Assembly (NCBI GenBank): GCA_949152475.1
Contig: OX424555.1
Span: forward strand, 94,521,515 to 94,585,514
Reading direction: 5' to 3'
Source: Terebella lapidaria
Lineage: Eukaryota; Annelida; Polychaeta; Terebellida; Terebellidae
DNA length: 64,000 nucleotides
A program made the position numbers and the translations under genes. The first letter of the stretch is position 1. The number at the start of each line of letters is the position of its first letter. The notes under the pieces were generated by a model, which did not search any database, was not told the DNA's origin, and was given only the letters and a program-made list of their open reading frames with translations. Below, piece by piece: positions 22,681 through 33,562 of the stretch.

Positions 22681-23990
22681 TGAAGTGTGCCGGGTGTAAG
22701 CAGTTTTGCCTAAACGGCAACGGCCTGCTGTGGTTTGTGTTCGTCGTGGTCGGTGGACGGCTGGTCGGACTACCTGCGTGGTCTTAGGGCTGTGCAACAA
22801 GACAGGTTGGCTAATCCCCTCCCTCCGCTCCCAGTCCCTCTGCTAGTTCAAGCAGCAAGTCACGTTACGAGCAGGCCGCGCAGAAGCGGGAAGAGCAGGA
22901 TTCTCTGTTACTTCAACTTTTTTCTGCTGTAAATGCTGATTTGTCCTTGTTTTTCAGCGATTCCCGGTTCCCGGGAACCGGTCCGCCGGTTCCCGGGAAC
23001 CAGTACTATTCCTATAGTACCACGAGTTCTTCGTGCCTTGCCTTGTGCTTGGCTTCGGTTAACTCTAACCCAGTCCCGCCATTGGAGACCCGGGCGAGGG
23101 GCCGAGACATGCCCATAGACCCCGGTTATCCGGCATTGAGCTCCGTTCGGATGCGGCCTTCGGTGTCCCCTACCCGTTGGTTCAATTCCGTTAACGTCTC
23201 AATTTGTGGACTGTGGACTGTAGGTGCCGTCGGGTCGCAAGCCCCCACGGGCCATACAGTCCACGCGGGTACGGCCCTGGGAAGCCAGGCGCCTGTGGCC
23301 ACGGCCATGAGGCTTGCGTCTTCCAAGGTCTCTGGGCCTCGTTTCCCGGGAGCCGTGTTACGGCTCTTGGGAGCCTGGGGTCGGGTCCCGGGACCCAGGT
23401 CTCGGCTTCCGGGAGCCGGGACTCGGTTCCCGGGAACCAGCATTCAGTCTTTCATTCTCCACGGCTTCATGCCTCGGGGTTTGGATGCCGTGGCCCGCTT
23501 CCTGTTCGGAGCTTTTGGCGGATGCGCCCGTGTATCCGTTGTCTCCTCGGGTTTTGCTTAACCGGCCTCCGGTGTGTATGGCACCTAGGAGTCGTGTTAC
23601 TACTTCTGAATATTTCTATGTCAGGAGTCAGTGACTTTCGATTCTAATGTAGTGCATTTTCCGCAGGTCGCGCGGGATATTGAACGGCGGAATTTGCCAC
23701 GGCCCAATCGGAACCGTGTTTCGGGTTTTGGGGATCGTTCTCCTGGCATACTGGGATTCATTTCCCGTTTTGAGTCCTCTTATATCCAATTACCGGGTTC
23801 CAGGACCTGGCGGGATGGGCTTGGACCTTGTGTGGTTTGAGTATTTGCTTTGAGTATTTGCTTGCAGATGCTTGGACATTTATTTGACCGCGGATATTGT
23901 TCGTGCTTTGCTGGTCAGTGCAGCTCGTATGGGCATGCGTCTTCAGGCACTCCCAGTCTCCATGCTCGACAATTTGCGGCCCCGTGCATG
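22681..23990 (+). pseudogene. DIRS ORF1 (gag-like) relic
   Basis: The relic starts at ATG 22681 with a cysteine-bearing MKCAGCKQFC. It continues in another frame with WSVDGWSDYL, an arrangement typical of DIRS ORF1, then a Ser-rich/EEQDSLLLQLF segment. A GC-rich stretch with many TTCCCGGGAACC palindromes (about 22960-23445) encodes GSREPG-type repeats. A later fragment near 23930-24000 (MGMRLQALPVSMLDN) looks like the end of the same protein. Frameshifts and stops break it, so no product is expected. The function of ORF1 in this family is presumed structural. Confidence 0.6.
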
Positions 23991-25559
23991 GCTTATCTCT
24001 TAGTGTTCCTATCCCTTCTCATACTGCGTGGGAGGTGTGGAGCGCGTACATTTAAGCTAGCTTTCCAAGTTACCTTTATCCTTTTGGGTTTGGTCTTGGA
24101 TTCAAGTGGATCGTTCGGATCTTTATCGTATACCGATACTTTCCATTTAAACCATTATAGTTTATGCCCATTTCAGGTGCGGAGTCGCCTGCCATGCCGG
24201 GCTTTGTTCCCGTTAGCGCCTCCCTCCCTTGGGTCTCGATCTGCCCCAGGATCTGGTGGGGCGGGCATCGTTCGTGGCTTACCATAGGCATACATATTTT
24301 TGTATGTGTGTCTATGGATTTACAGCTTCGGCTCTGTTATACAATGGACCGCCCCGGGGTATCGGTTGCCGCTACCCTATTGCCTTTTCCTGGTAGCCGG
24401 GGGCACTGTGGATTCAGTGTCGGGCTCCGCTAGCCGTATGGCTTTCTTGGCGGGTCATTTGAGCGCGCTTTCTCTGTTGACAGGCACATGGGTTGCCAGC
24501 TGCCGAGACCCACTAAGCATGCTAGGCGCGGTAGCTAGTGCATGTACACTGATGTATGTACTGCCTATATCTCACCATTGCGCTGCTCGGCTAAATGGTT
24601 AGTTCTGCGGCAATCTCTTTTGTCAATTTAGGGAGCCTCGGCGAACACAGGTCTCCCTCTATGATTTTATTTTATATCTATTTGCATTCCATGTTTGGTC
24701 TGAAATGGATCTTATCTCAAATCAATCGATAATTGTGTGCTAAGCTGACGTCGGGAATGCGCGGACCTCAGAGTGGCACACGGTTTCGGCTGGATCGCGT
24801 TTTCGAGCTTGTTTTGTTCGATTCAATTCAATCCTATTTATTTCATCATTCTTTGCATGCGCATTCAAAAAATGATGTTTTAATGATGGAAGGGGAGATG
24901 TTTCAAGCTAAGGCTTAGGCATAGTTTCCCCGAATAGCCCTTTAAGCAAGAGGCCTAGCATCCGGGTTTTTGGCGAGGGGTAATTCCCGTTATGGTTATG
25001 CCATGGTATTTCATTACGCATTCGTAATATACCGGTATATCTTCGTCATCTCATACATGTACGTGTTATTAAACGAGTTTGGGGTCTTGTCTTTGGATAT
25101 CTCTTTACCGTGATGGACCTACATTCTTTCTGGGCATGCCGGATGCCGCATGTTTCATTATTATACCACTTTAGAACTATCAGGCTGAAGCTTTGTCTTT
25201 AGCTTTTCTAGTGGTTTGAAGAGCTCATTATTAATGTTATTGTTATTATTGGAATTATTTTTTTTTTTTTTTTTTTTTTATTGTTTGTTGTCGGCCTACA
25301 TGCATATGTAGTTGTCGCCACGACGATATTCAGGTCGTCATACCCTGTGCGGGTGCTGACCATAATATCAGAAGCTCTTATATACATTCGTGCTCCCTTT
25401 TCTCACAAATCCAGTAGTTCGGTTGTGACATTCGGTCTGAAGGATGAAAACGTCCTTGCGCGAATGGGATCTTCCGTTGAAGTAGGCCTAGGCCTATGTC
25501 AGGGTCTTTTGGCCTGGACTTGCCAATTTTGAAATAGATTAAATTAGGCATCGGGGGAT
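23991..25559 (+). other. DIRS interior where reverse transcriptase is expected; unrecognisable
   Basis: In DIRS elements the reverse transcriptase lies between the gag-like ORF and RNase H. I find no RT motif in any frame here. The composition is AT-richer than the flanking DIRS coding parts, and there is a 19-base T run at about 25261-25279. The RT was probably deleted and replaced, or has decayed beyond recognition. Confidence 0.5.
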
Positions 25560-26496
25560 ATGTCACAGCTGGTGTCGGTTCCCGATCAGGTGGTCCGCGA
25601 CCTTCAGTGGTGGTTGGACCCTGCCAATCTGTTCCGCGGGGCCCTGTTTCGGCTGCCTCCTCCCTCCAGGCATCTCTTTACGGAGGCCAGTATGGAGGGA
25701 TGGGGGGCTCATTGGGATTCGCAGGAGATTTCAGGTCTATGGTCTCCGGCTCAGCGGGACGAACATATCAGCGTCCTGGAAATGCGGGCTGTGATCCTAG
25801 CGTTATGGTACTGGGAACGCCAGTTTTCCGGCCAGGTGGTTCTTTTGGCCACGGACAATTCCACTGTCGTGGCTTACGTGAACAAGCAAGGCGGTACCAG
25901 GTCAGGGTCTCTATGCCTGCTCACGGTAGAGCTCCTTTCTTGGTGTTTCGATCGCCAGGGCCCGTCACATACCGGGTCACATGAATGTGTGGGCCGACCG
26001 CCTGTCGCGCCGGGGCCAAGTGCAGCCTATAGAATGGTCGTTGGCCCCGGAAGTCTTCCAGAGCATTTGCGACCTCTGGGGCAGGCCGTCGGTGGATCGG
26101 TTTGCCACCAGGTGGAAGGCCAAGTTTCCCACGTTCATTTCGCCGATTCCGGACGAGCAGGCGTGGGAAGTCGATGCGATGCCGGTGGATTGGTACGGGT
26201 GGTTTGTGTATGCCTACCCTCCGGCGGTGCTTCTGGACAAGGTCCTGGTGAAGCTCAAGTCTCATCGCGCCAGGGTCATTCTCATAGCACCCTTCCTGCC
26301 GCAGAAACCCTGGTTTCCGGATCTGTTGGATTTGTTAGTGGACAATCCAGCGCCCCTTCCAGATCGGGCGGATCTTCTGAAGCAGCCCTGGTCCGATGTC
26401 TTCCATCCGGCTACGGGCGTTCTGAAGCTTCACACGTGGCCCTTGCCCGGTTCCCGCTTGCGATCTATCGCTCGTTCTAAATTGCCTCCTTTCTGA
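25560..26496 (+). pseudogene. DIRS RNase H domain relic
   Basis: The first part (25560 to about 25970) has LFTEASMEGWGAHW, where an Asp normally stands in place of the Glu, then SVLEMRAVILAL and LATDNSTVVAYVNKQGG. These correspond to the RNase H motifs of DIRS polyproteins. After a frameshift, the second part (25981-26496) reads HMNVWADRLSRRG, then PSVDRFATR and ILIAPFLPQKPWF, the usual connector towards the recombinase. The substituted first Asp and the frameshift indicate loss of function. Confidence 0.82.
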
Positions 26497-27160
26497 TCCG
26501 TTGGAACCTTTGGAGAGAGCGTCTCTGAGGTTCCTAACTTTTAAGACGGTTTTCCTCCTGGCCCTTGCTTAGGGGAAGAGGCGTAGTGAGCTTCATGCTC
26601 TTGACTTTTCTAAAGTCCAGTGGAAGGAGGATGGCTCCGCGGTCAAGCTCGGGGTTATCCCTTCTTTTTTGGCTAAGACTCAGTTAGCTCATACCCCATC
26701 TCTTTCCTTCTCAATCCCGTCCCTTGCCTCTTCGCTGGGGCCGGGCTTGGAGGAAGATGCTAAGCTATGTCCTGTTAGAGCTCTCCGCATCTACGTCAAT
26801 CGCACGAGGGAGCTTCATGTCGGGAAACGCTTGCCTTTTGTCGCCTTTAAATGGGGTTTCAGAATGACATTAGGGCGGCTACTATTTCGTCCTGGGTTAA
26901 GAAATGCGTTCTGTTCTGTTACGAGAAATCTCAAACCAGGATGTCGGGCTCCTTTTCGTGTGAAGGCGCATGATGTACGAGCTCTGGCTTCGTCTCTTGC
27001 GTTCATGAATAATGTTGCATTGTCCGATGTCATGCAGGCCTGCACATGGGCCTCTTACAATACCTTTGTTTCCTTCTACTTTAGGGAACTGACGTGGCAG
27101 GACGACGCCGGCTACCACCTCGGACCCGTGGTAGCCGCGCAGCATAAGGTCCACCTGTGG
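26497..27160 (+). pseudogene. DIRS tyrosine recombinase relic
   Basis: The motifs of a tyrosine recombinase are in order. The first catalytic Arg is in RRSELHALDF (about 26580-26610), HDVR supplies His-x-x-Arg (about 26970), and W and the nucleophile Tyr lie in ACTWASYNTFVSFYFRE (about 27040-27090). A stop codon lies just upstream of the first Arg motif, so the protein is broken although the catalytic residues persist. In intact relatives this enzyme integrates the circular DNA intermediate. Confidence 0.82.
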
Positions 27161-27533
27161 ATAGTGTATTTAGGAGCTGCACATGTATATATGCTCCAGA
27201 TGGACCGTTCGTTTCGGAGGTTCTGTTTGTCCCTCTTATTTGGGTGGAGAAATTTTGAGTTGTCCCGCCGCCAGCAAGACAACTGCGGGGGAACCTCCTC
27301 TACGTCAACACTCTCTTAACCAGGTACTATTCAGTTCAAGTTCTCGCACGCTTTGATAAACCTAATATATATTACTAGTCGGGTGTGCACAACCCTCCTC
27401 GGTTTACTCGCGTGTGGGAGTTTCTCGCATAATTAATTAATAAACTCTCAACCGCTGAATAGGTACGTTCTATGCCTCAGTGATGTCTCAGTGAGGGAGA
27501 AGGGTTAGCCCACCTCCTTTGGGTATTCTGTAT

Positions 27534-27637
27534 TTACCCAAAAGTGTTTATTATAGAGGTCAAAGTGTGGACATAAATAGGAAGTTTTAACCTGTTAAAA
27601 CCAGTATTTATTACACACTTACCTCTATAATAAACAC
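27534..27637 (+). repeat. DIRS internal complementary region (record of the circle junction)
   Basis: 27534-27579 is the reverse complement of the left end (22197-22242), and 27580-27637 is the reverse complement of the right end (27883-27940). The two are fused without extra bases. This is what the joined ends of a circular intermediate would give. Confidence 0.92.
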
Positions 27638-27674
27638 GGCGAGTTCCCTCCCGCCTCCCCTGCCTAACTAGTAG

Positions 27675-27899
27675 GGGACAAAGTTAATGGCGGTTCCGGT
27701 GGAACAGTTTCGTCAAGAAATCTTTCAAAGAGACCACTGACTCAGTCCGGTTTCGTCAAGAAACCGTTATGAACGACTGAGGTCTGGGGGGCATAGAACG
27801 ACCAGTTTAGAGAGTTTGCCATTAAAAAATCTTAATGGCACGATTACCCTCTTATTTGAAAGCCAGGTAAGATTACCCAAAAGTGTTTATTATAGAGGT
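27675..27899 (-). repeat. DIRS right inverted terminal repeat
   Basis: Reverse complement of 22216-22440. Beyond it, 27900-27940 is a right-end extension unlike the left one; it contains TAATAAAT. Confidence 0.93.
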
Positions 27900-27944
27900 A
27901 AGTGTGTAATAAATACTGGTTTTAACAGGTTAAAACTTCCTATT

Positions 27945-28229
27945 GCGATGATTGTGGCATGTATGACATTGCGGATTTCATGTGCTTGATAAATTCATTC
28001 AGTATCTTTCATTATTCAGAGGGCAACTGTGGTCTCAGCCACAAAACGGGAATAAATACTTTGGGAAAATCCATAAGGTCTTCACTTCTTGAGCTACCAT
28101 AGAGAAAACACTCATCCATTGCACACAACATTTTGCATCAATATCATACTTGCATTGTTCACCGAATGGTTCATTCAATACTGTATGTTGCCATGACCAT
28201 GATGAGTGGTGGTTGTTATCCAACTCTTA
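27945..28229 (+). other. short host spacer between DIRS and Helentron A, with an AATAAA
   Basis: 285 bp of sequence that would have been continuous with the TMF1 downstream region before the DIRS insertion. It contains AATAAA at 28051-28056, a candidate poly(A) signal for TMF1. No ORF of note. Confidence 0.45.
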
Positions 28230-28302
28230 TTGTATCCCCCGAACAAAGTTCGGCGGATACTATGGATATGGCTTCGTCGTCCGCGTCCGCAGAGATTTTC
28301 TT

Positions 28303-28700
28303 GTGAACGCGCTACAGGCCGCAATTCTCACCCGATCACCATTATTTTTTGCAGGCACATATATAATGGTAAGATCCCGACACCAATCGATTTTGGTTGT
28401 CGTGGCAAATGAATTGGTCGTTTGGGGACACATTTTGCACTGAAAACAGCCTGTTTGAGACACATGGCTTGTGAACACGCTACAAGCTGCAATTCTCACC
28501 CGATCACCATTATTTTTTGCAGGCACATATATTATGGTAAGATCCCGACACCAATCGATTTTGGTTGCCGTGGCAACTGAATTGGTCGTTTGGGGACACA
28601 TTTTGCATTGAAAACAGCCTGTTTGAGACACATGGCTTGTGAACGCTCTACAGATGGCAATTTTTGACGAAACTCGATAATATTTGGAAGTGTTGTTGGG
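28303..28700 (+). repeat. 168-bp tandem repeat in element A (2 full units plus a partial)
   Basis: Units start at 28303, 28471 and 28639 with GTGAACGCGCTACAG or close variants. They include GATCCCGACACCAATCGATT and GGGGACACATTTTGCA. The third copy diverges after about 30 bp. Confidence 0.9.
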
Positions 28701-28889
28701 AAGGGCTGTCACACGAAATCAATCGTTTTTTAGAATGATCATATAAATATTAATATGTAAACAGCCTAACTTATTACAGAATTTTGAAATATCCATTTTG
28801 ACATGTACGATCATTCCAATAGCCTGTACAGTGGAAGGTGATGACACTGGTTTCTTGTTCAGGATGGAGAACTGATGTTTTCAGTGAAA

Positions 28890-29935
28890 ACAGGACAATA
28901 TTACTGAATAAGTTAACATTAGTTTTACTAGTTAAGTCTATTATTGTCCACGATAAAAATAGTTAAGACGAGAAACGTTTATTATTAAGCTCAACAAGGT
29001 TAAGGTTTTGTCCAGTACAGATTTCATGGGTGTAACTGAATAAGTTAACATTAGTTTTAATAGTTAAGTCTATTATTGACCACAATAAAAAATAGCTAAG
29101 ACAAGAAATATTTATTATCAACCTCAACAAGGTAAATGTTTTGTCCAGTACAAATTTCATTGGTGTAACCAAATAAGTTAACATTATTTTCACTAGTTGA
29201 GTCTATTATTGACCACAATAAAAATAGTTAAGTATATTATTGACCACAATAAATATAGTTAGGATGAGAAATATTTATTATTAAGCTCAACAAGGTGAAA
29301 GTATGTCCAGTACAGATTTCATGGGTGTACTGAATAAGTTAACATTATTTTTACTAGTTTGGTCTATTATTGACCACAATAAAAATAGTTAAGACAAGAA
29401 ATATTTATCTTTGGGCTCAACAAGGTCAAGATTCTGTCCAGTAGACATTTTATGTCTGTAACCAAATAGGTTAACATTTTTTTTTTGCTAGTTAAGTCTA
29501 TTATTGACCTCAAAAAAAATAGTTAAGATGAGAAACAATTATTATTGAGCTCAACAAGGTTAAGGTTTTGTCCGGTAGAAATTTCTGGGTGTAACCGAAT
29601 ATCTTAACATTATTTTTACATGTTAAGTCTATTATTGACCACACTGAAAATAGTTAAGACAAGAAATATTTATTATTGGGCTCGACAAGGTAAGCTCAAC
29701 AAGGTTGAGGTTTTGAGAAATTTTGAGAAATTTCTGGGTGTAACCAAATAAGTTAACATTATTTTTACATGTTAAGTCTAGTATTATTGACCATAATGAA
29801 AATAGTTAAGACGAGAAATATTTATTATTGGGCTCAACAAGGTGAAGGCTTTGTCCAGTAGAGATTTTATGGCTGTGACTGAATAAGTTAACATTATTTC
29901 TTGCTAGTTAAGTCTATTATTGATCACAATAGCTT
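28890..29935 (+). repeat. ~132-bp tandem repeat in element A (about 8 units)
   Basis: AATAAGTTAACATT recurs near 28911, 29043, 29176, 29337, 29469, 29604, 29751 and 29886. Each copy is followed by GTCTATTATTGACCACAATA and CTCAACAAGG. One unit contains a 29-bp internal duplication (about 29215-29260). Confidence 0.9.
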
Positions 29936-29949
29936 TTTATGAAAACATT

Positions 29950-30740
29950 GATCAACTTTTACTTTGAATTTCAACTTGAGACCATGTTTGGCACAAATTA
30001 TGAGTTAAAATATAACTTATGGTGAAAAATTCGATCTGGCTCCAATTTCGTCATCTTGAAATGCAGTTTTGGTAAACTTTTACTTTGAATTTCAACTTGA
30101 AAGCATGTTTGGCACACATTATAAGTCGAAATATAACTTATGGTGAAAAGTTCGATCTGGCTCCAATTTCGTCATCTTGAAATGCAGTTTTGGGCAATTT
30201 TTAGTTTGAATTTCAACTTGAAACCAAGTTTGGCACATATTATGAGTTAAAATATAACTTATGATGAAAAGTTCGATCTGGCTCCAATTTCTTCATCTTG
30301 AAATGCAGTTTTGGTAAACTTTTAGCTTGAATTTCAACTTGAAACCAAGTTTGGCACATATAATGAGTTAAAAAATAACTTATGACGAAAAGTTCTATCT
30401 GGCTCCAATTTCGTCATCTTGAAATGCAGTTTTGGTCAACTTTTACATGGAATTTCAACTTGATACCAAGTTTGGCACATAATATGAGTTGAAATATAAC
30501 TCATGGCGAAAAGTTTGATCTGGCTCCAATTTCCTCATCTTGAAATGCAGTTTTGGTCAACTTTTAGTTTGAATTTCAACTTGAAACCAAGTTGGGCAGG
30601 TATTATGAGTTAAAACATAACTTATGATGAAAAGTTCGATCTGGCTCCAATTTCGTCATCTTGAAATGCAGTTTTGGTCAACTTTTACTTTGAATTTCAA
30701 CTTGGAACCAGGTTTGTAAAATATTCTGAGTTGAAATATA
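29950..30740 (+). repeat. ~120-bp tandem repeat in element A (about 7 units)
   Basis: CTTTTACTTTGAATTTCAAC or variants recur about every 120 bp from 29955 to 30680. Each copy continues with TTTGGCACA, GAGTTAAAATATAACTTATG and TCTTGAAATGCAGTTTTGG. Confidence 0.9.
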
Positions 30741-31043
30741 AATAGGTGAAAAGATTGATCTATCTGTATTTTCGTTTTTTTATCAAACATGTCGAAATGG
30801 AAATTCACATAGAGATTTCAGTGGTGCTTTTGAATTCGACCTTCAATAACCTCGGAAGATCAGTGCAGCAATTTTGGTGGGGAAAAGAAAACAGATGTGA
30901 CTTGAGATTTAACATTTCTCTGGTAATCTTTTTTAGCCCTTGCTCTAGTTTTTCACACTTGACAGTGATATATTTGGGGCAACAGAGATGATAGGGCTAC
31001 GGGGGATACACCCAAGCGGTCGTACGCGACCGGAAGCATCTAG

Positions 31044-31248
31044 TTCTTTGCACTTGCTTAGTATAGAAATAAACGAGTGCTATTGGTAACGAAACAAACA
31101 AAGGCAAACTGAACAACTTTATTATCAAGTTCTTAAATTTGTACAGTGGTGGAAAAACTCTCCCCACGAGAGAGACCATTCAATTCAATACATATCTGGG
31201 TCCCAGAATATTACAACTACAACATTGTCCTATTGGTGAATGACCACT
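31044..31248 (-). other. ATP5PD 3' UTR
   Basis: Lies between the ATP5PD stop codon (31249-31251) and the end of Helentron A. It holds the AATAAA poly(A) signal listed separately, about 75 bp from the CTAG terminus of element A. Confidence 0.65.
31118..31123 (-). terminator. poly(A) signal AATAAA for ATP5PD
   Basis: On the minus strand AATAAAGTTGTTCAG lies about 125 bases after the ATP5PD stop, the only canonical signal in the short 3' UTR. Confidence 0.7.
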
Positions 31249-33562
31249 TCAGTTGATGTTGTGTGGGTCGTTTTCTGGCTGTGCAGACTTGTTGTGTGGC
31301 CAGAAGGTCGGACGTTCCACGGGGTTCCGGGCCTGGTCGGGGAAATAGTCTGCGTACATCTCGTGAGTGATCTCATCCAGGGGTGGTACGGACGAGATCT
31401 TGGCCAACTGTGAACAGGCGATGGAACATTTTACATGTACATGTAGAGTCAACATTACTAATCAGAACTGGTGTAGATCTTGATTTATTTACTAAGGCGA
31501 GATTCATGACGTAAACAACAACACATGATATTTTAGACTCGTGTTAGAAAGTCAACCTACCAACTGGTTGCATTCATCTATGGACTTCTTGAGTTCTGCG
31601 ACATACTGCTGTGATTGGGCTAGCTGTAATAAACAGACATTTGGTAAATGCGACTATTTGAACATTTTAATTGTACTAATTAAACTGACTGACCAAAAAC
31701 AAAATATCAGGTGACATAAATAATTTGCTCTCGACTTACTGCAGCTTTCTCATCTGCATCAATCTTAGCAGTCGTGTTGCTCTTGTCTTGTGGGTAAGGA
31801 ACAGTTATTGACCCATACTGAAAATGAAAATTAACCAAAGGAACTAAATAGAATACCAGAACACAGTGATATTGTTGTTTCATGTTTAAAGACTATGAAC
31901 AGACTAGTTGCACAGTGTGTTAGTTCGCAAGCTTACACTCTTTTCAAACTGTTCCACCATGTTTGGGGCAGCAATTCGGCTTCTGTAGTTGGCAAAGTCG
32001 ATCTTTGGTAAATTCTCTGGATACTTGTGAACTCTAAAACACAATAAAATCAGGAATATTGGTGAGAAAGCAACAAACTTATCACTGCAAACAATTTACT
32101 AACTATGATAAAAATAATGAATGACAAACATAGCTAAGTCCACTCTCCACACTGCTGATAAAAAAATTTTGTAGTCTCTCCTAATTGTTACCTTTACCCT
32201 CAAAGTTTATCTTGCCGACAACCAATACAGGTTCTTGCTGTTTACTATGACATGACATATGTATCAAGAAATATATTATTTTCTTTTGTGAATTTCCCAG
32301 CGAATGGATATTAAGAATTGTGTGTTGGAAACAAAAGTTTATAGTAAGTTCAGAATTATCATATTCTCTGAATCTCTTAGTATTCATTTGAATTTCGCAA
32401 TACTGTAAAAGGGGAATGTTTCACGTTGAGAAAGTTTAGCAAATTTCCCGGTTTTTGTTGTACTGCAAAATTTAGTATCCGCAAAAAGTTTGTCTCACTC
32501 TTTTTCCTAAAAGCACCTGCTGAAGCGCCAATGTTTCGTGCAAGCATTCGCTTCCACTTAGTGTGAAGGAACCTTGACTTCATCGCACTTTTCATCTAAC
32601 CCTGCTCAACGGCTGAACCTGTATTCACGATTAATACTTTCAATATAGGTTCAGCCATGTAGGTTTTTCCTCTGAAACCGGTACGGATCAGAAGATTTGG
32701 ACATTTCGATTTTAGTGCGTGTAAAGAACTGTCACACCTAAACTATGATGCAGATTGGTTTACACTGACATTAAGTAAGTTTGCACTAATTGACATCAAA
32801 AGAGTGACATGACATCGATTCAGAAGGTTTAACTGTGAAAATAAAATAGTACAATTTAGCAAATTTTGTGTTTATTTTATAACTTGTCAAGATAGAGGAA
32901 GCTGTAGTTCGCATGCGCATGACTACTTTCGAGAGTATATGAACTGATCTTTTCTTTTTATATAGCGATTTATTCATTGAAAGCAATTTATATACTAATA
33001 TGATCTATATTCCTTCAAAAACATCATCATGATAATGTCACACAGGTATCAAGTTCCTTGAGTTTCAGACACACCCACTTCGTACCCAGGAATTCTGCGA
33101 ATCTCACATGAGTGTCATAGCAAAATGGCAGAAGTATCAACATGAAATTGACAGGTTTGATAGGTCAAGAAATTTTGCTTGTTATTTACGCCGAATATAC
33201 AGCAGTTTTGTTTCTGATCTGGAAAATGCTGAAAATACACAATACACAACATGCAATCAGACAAGCTGACACTATACTGACAGTAGTTGACAATGAAGAT
33301 TGACTGAGTCAGTGAGCCAGTGTCACTGTCACCCTGTCAGTGATAGATCCAGTGTATCCGCGCTCTCGAGGCCCGCTCGGCCTCACTCACTGAGTGAGTG
33401 AGTGTCAAACTCAAAATGTGATGACCTTGGTTCGACTTACTTTCCAACAAATACGTCAGATTTCGCTTTAAACGCTCGAAATGCTTCCTTTTGATTGCTG
33501 GGTACGAGTTCTGCAAACGATTTCCAGTCAATCATGGACTTTGCCAGCCGTTTTGAAGCCAT
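31249..33562 (-). CDS. ATP5PD: ATP5PD: mitochondrial ATP synthase peripheral stalk subunit d
   Basis: Subunit d is part of the peripheral stalk that holds the F1 head against rotation in mitochondrial complex V. Five exons on the minus strand, in transcript order: 33441-33562, 31937-32033, 31740-31817, 31561-31623, 31249-31407. All have GT-AG introns and matching phases, giving 172 residues (human 161). The start MASKRLAKSMIDWKSFAE matches the family's IDW...FAE N-terminus. PKIDFANYRSRIAAPNMVEQ corresponds to the IDWAYYKANV region, and VPYP then KIDADEKAA to VPVP-x-D. DEITHEMYADYFPD and PTFWPHN match the conserved C-terminal MTIEDLNEAFPE and YPYWPH blocks. The gene is complete with no damage and is convergent with TMF1. 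A poly(A) signal lies at 31118-31123. Confidence 0.96.

Larger units (their letters stand above)
22197..27940 (+). mobile_element. DIRS-type tyrosine-recombinase retrotransposon, defective
   Basis: This 5.7-kb element has the architecture of DIRS1. It has 225-bp inverted terminal repeats (22216-22440 and 27675-27899), unique outer extensions, a gag-like first ORF relic, RNase H, a tyrosine recombinase, and an internal complementary region (27534-27637) that is the reverse complement of the joined right and left ends. That region fixes the limits at 22197 and 27940; TATT follows both the left and right junctions. DIRS elements copy through a circle that the recombinase inserts without a target duplication. 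All ORFs are interrupted and no reverse transcriptase motif is recognisable, so this copy is non-autonomous. It sits downstream of TMF1, possibly in its 3' UTR. Confidence 0.92.
28230..31043 (+). mobile_element. Helentron-like non-autonomous element A, with three internal tandem arrays
   Basis: The element starts at a near-palindromic hairpin (28232-28260, GTATCC...GGATAC around CGAACAAAGTTCG). It ends with the stem-loop CGGTCG-TACG-CGACCG (31017-31032), seven bases, then CTAG (31040-31043). GGGGGATAC at 31001-31009 is the reverse complement of the 5' terminal GTATCCCCC. This subterminal 3' copy gives the asymmetric inverted repeats known for Helentrons. There is no target duplication; a T precedes and TT follows, fitting Helentron insertion between T and T. 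Inside are arrays of 168, ~132 and ~120 bp. No Rep/helicase ORF. A second, inverted copy lies at 53301-56153. Class assignment is inferred. Confidence 0.72.

Noticed and set aside
22941..23647. Overlapping GC-rich frames with GSREPG-like repeats as a separate host gene
   Set aside because: They lie within the DIRS limits, in all three frames, and result from repeated TTCCCGGGAACC palindromes in the gag-like region.
25261..25279. T run as the poly(A) tail of a minus-strand retroposon
   Set aside because: No LINE, SINE or processed-gene body adjoins it, and no flanking duplication was seen.
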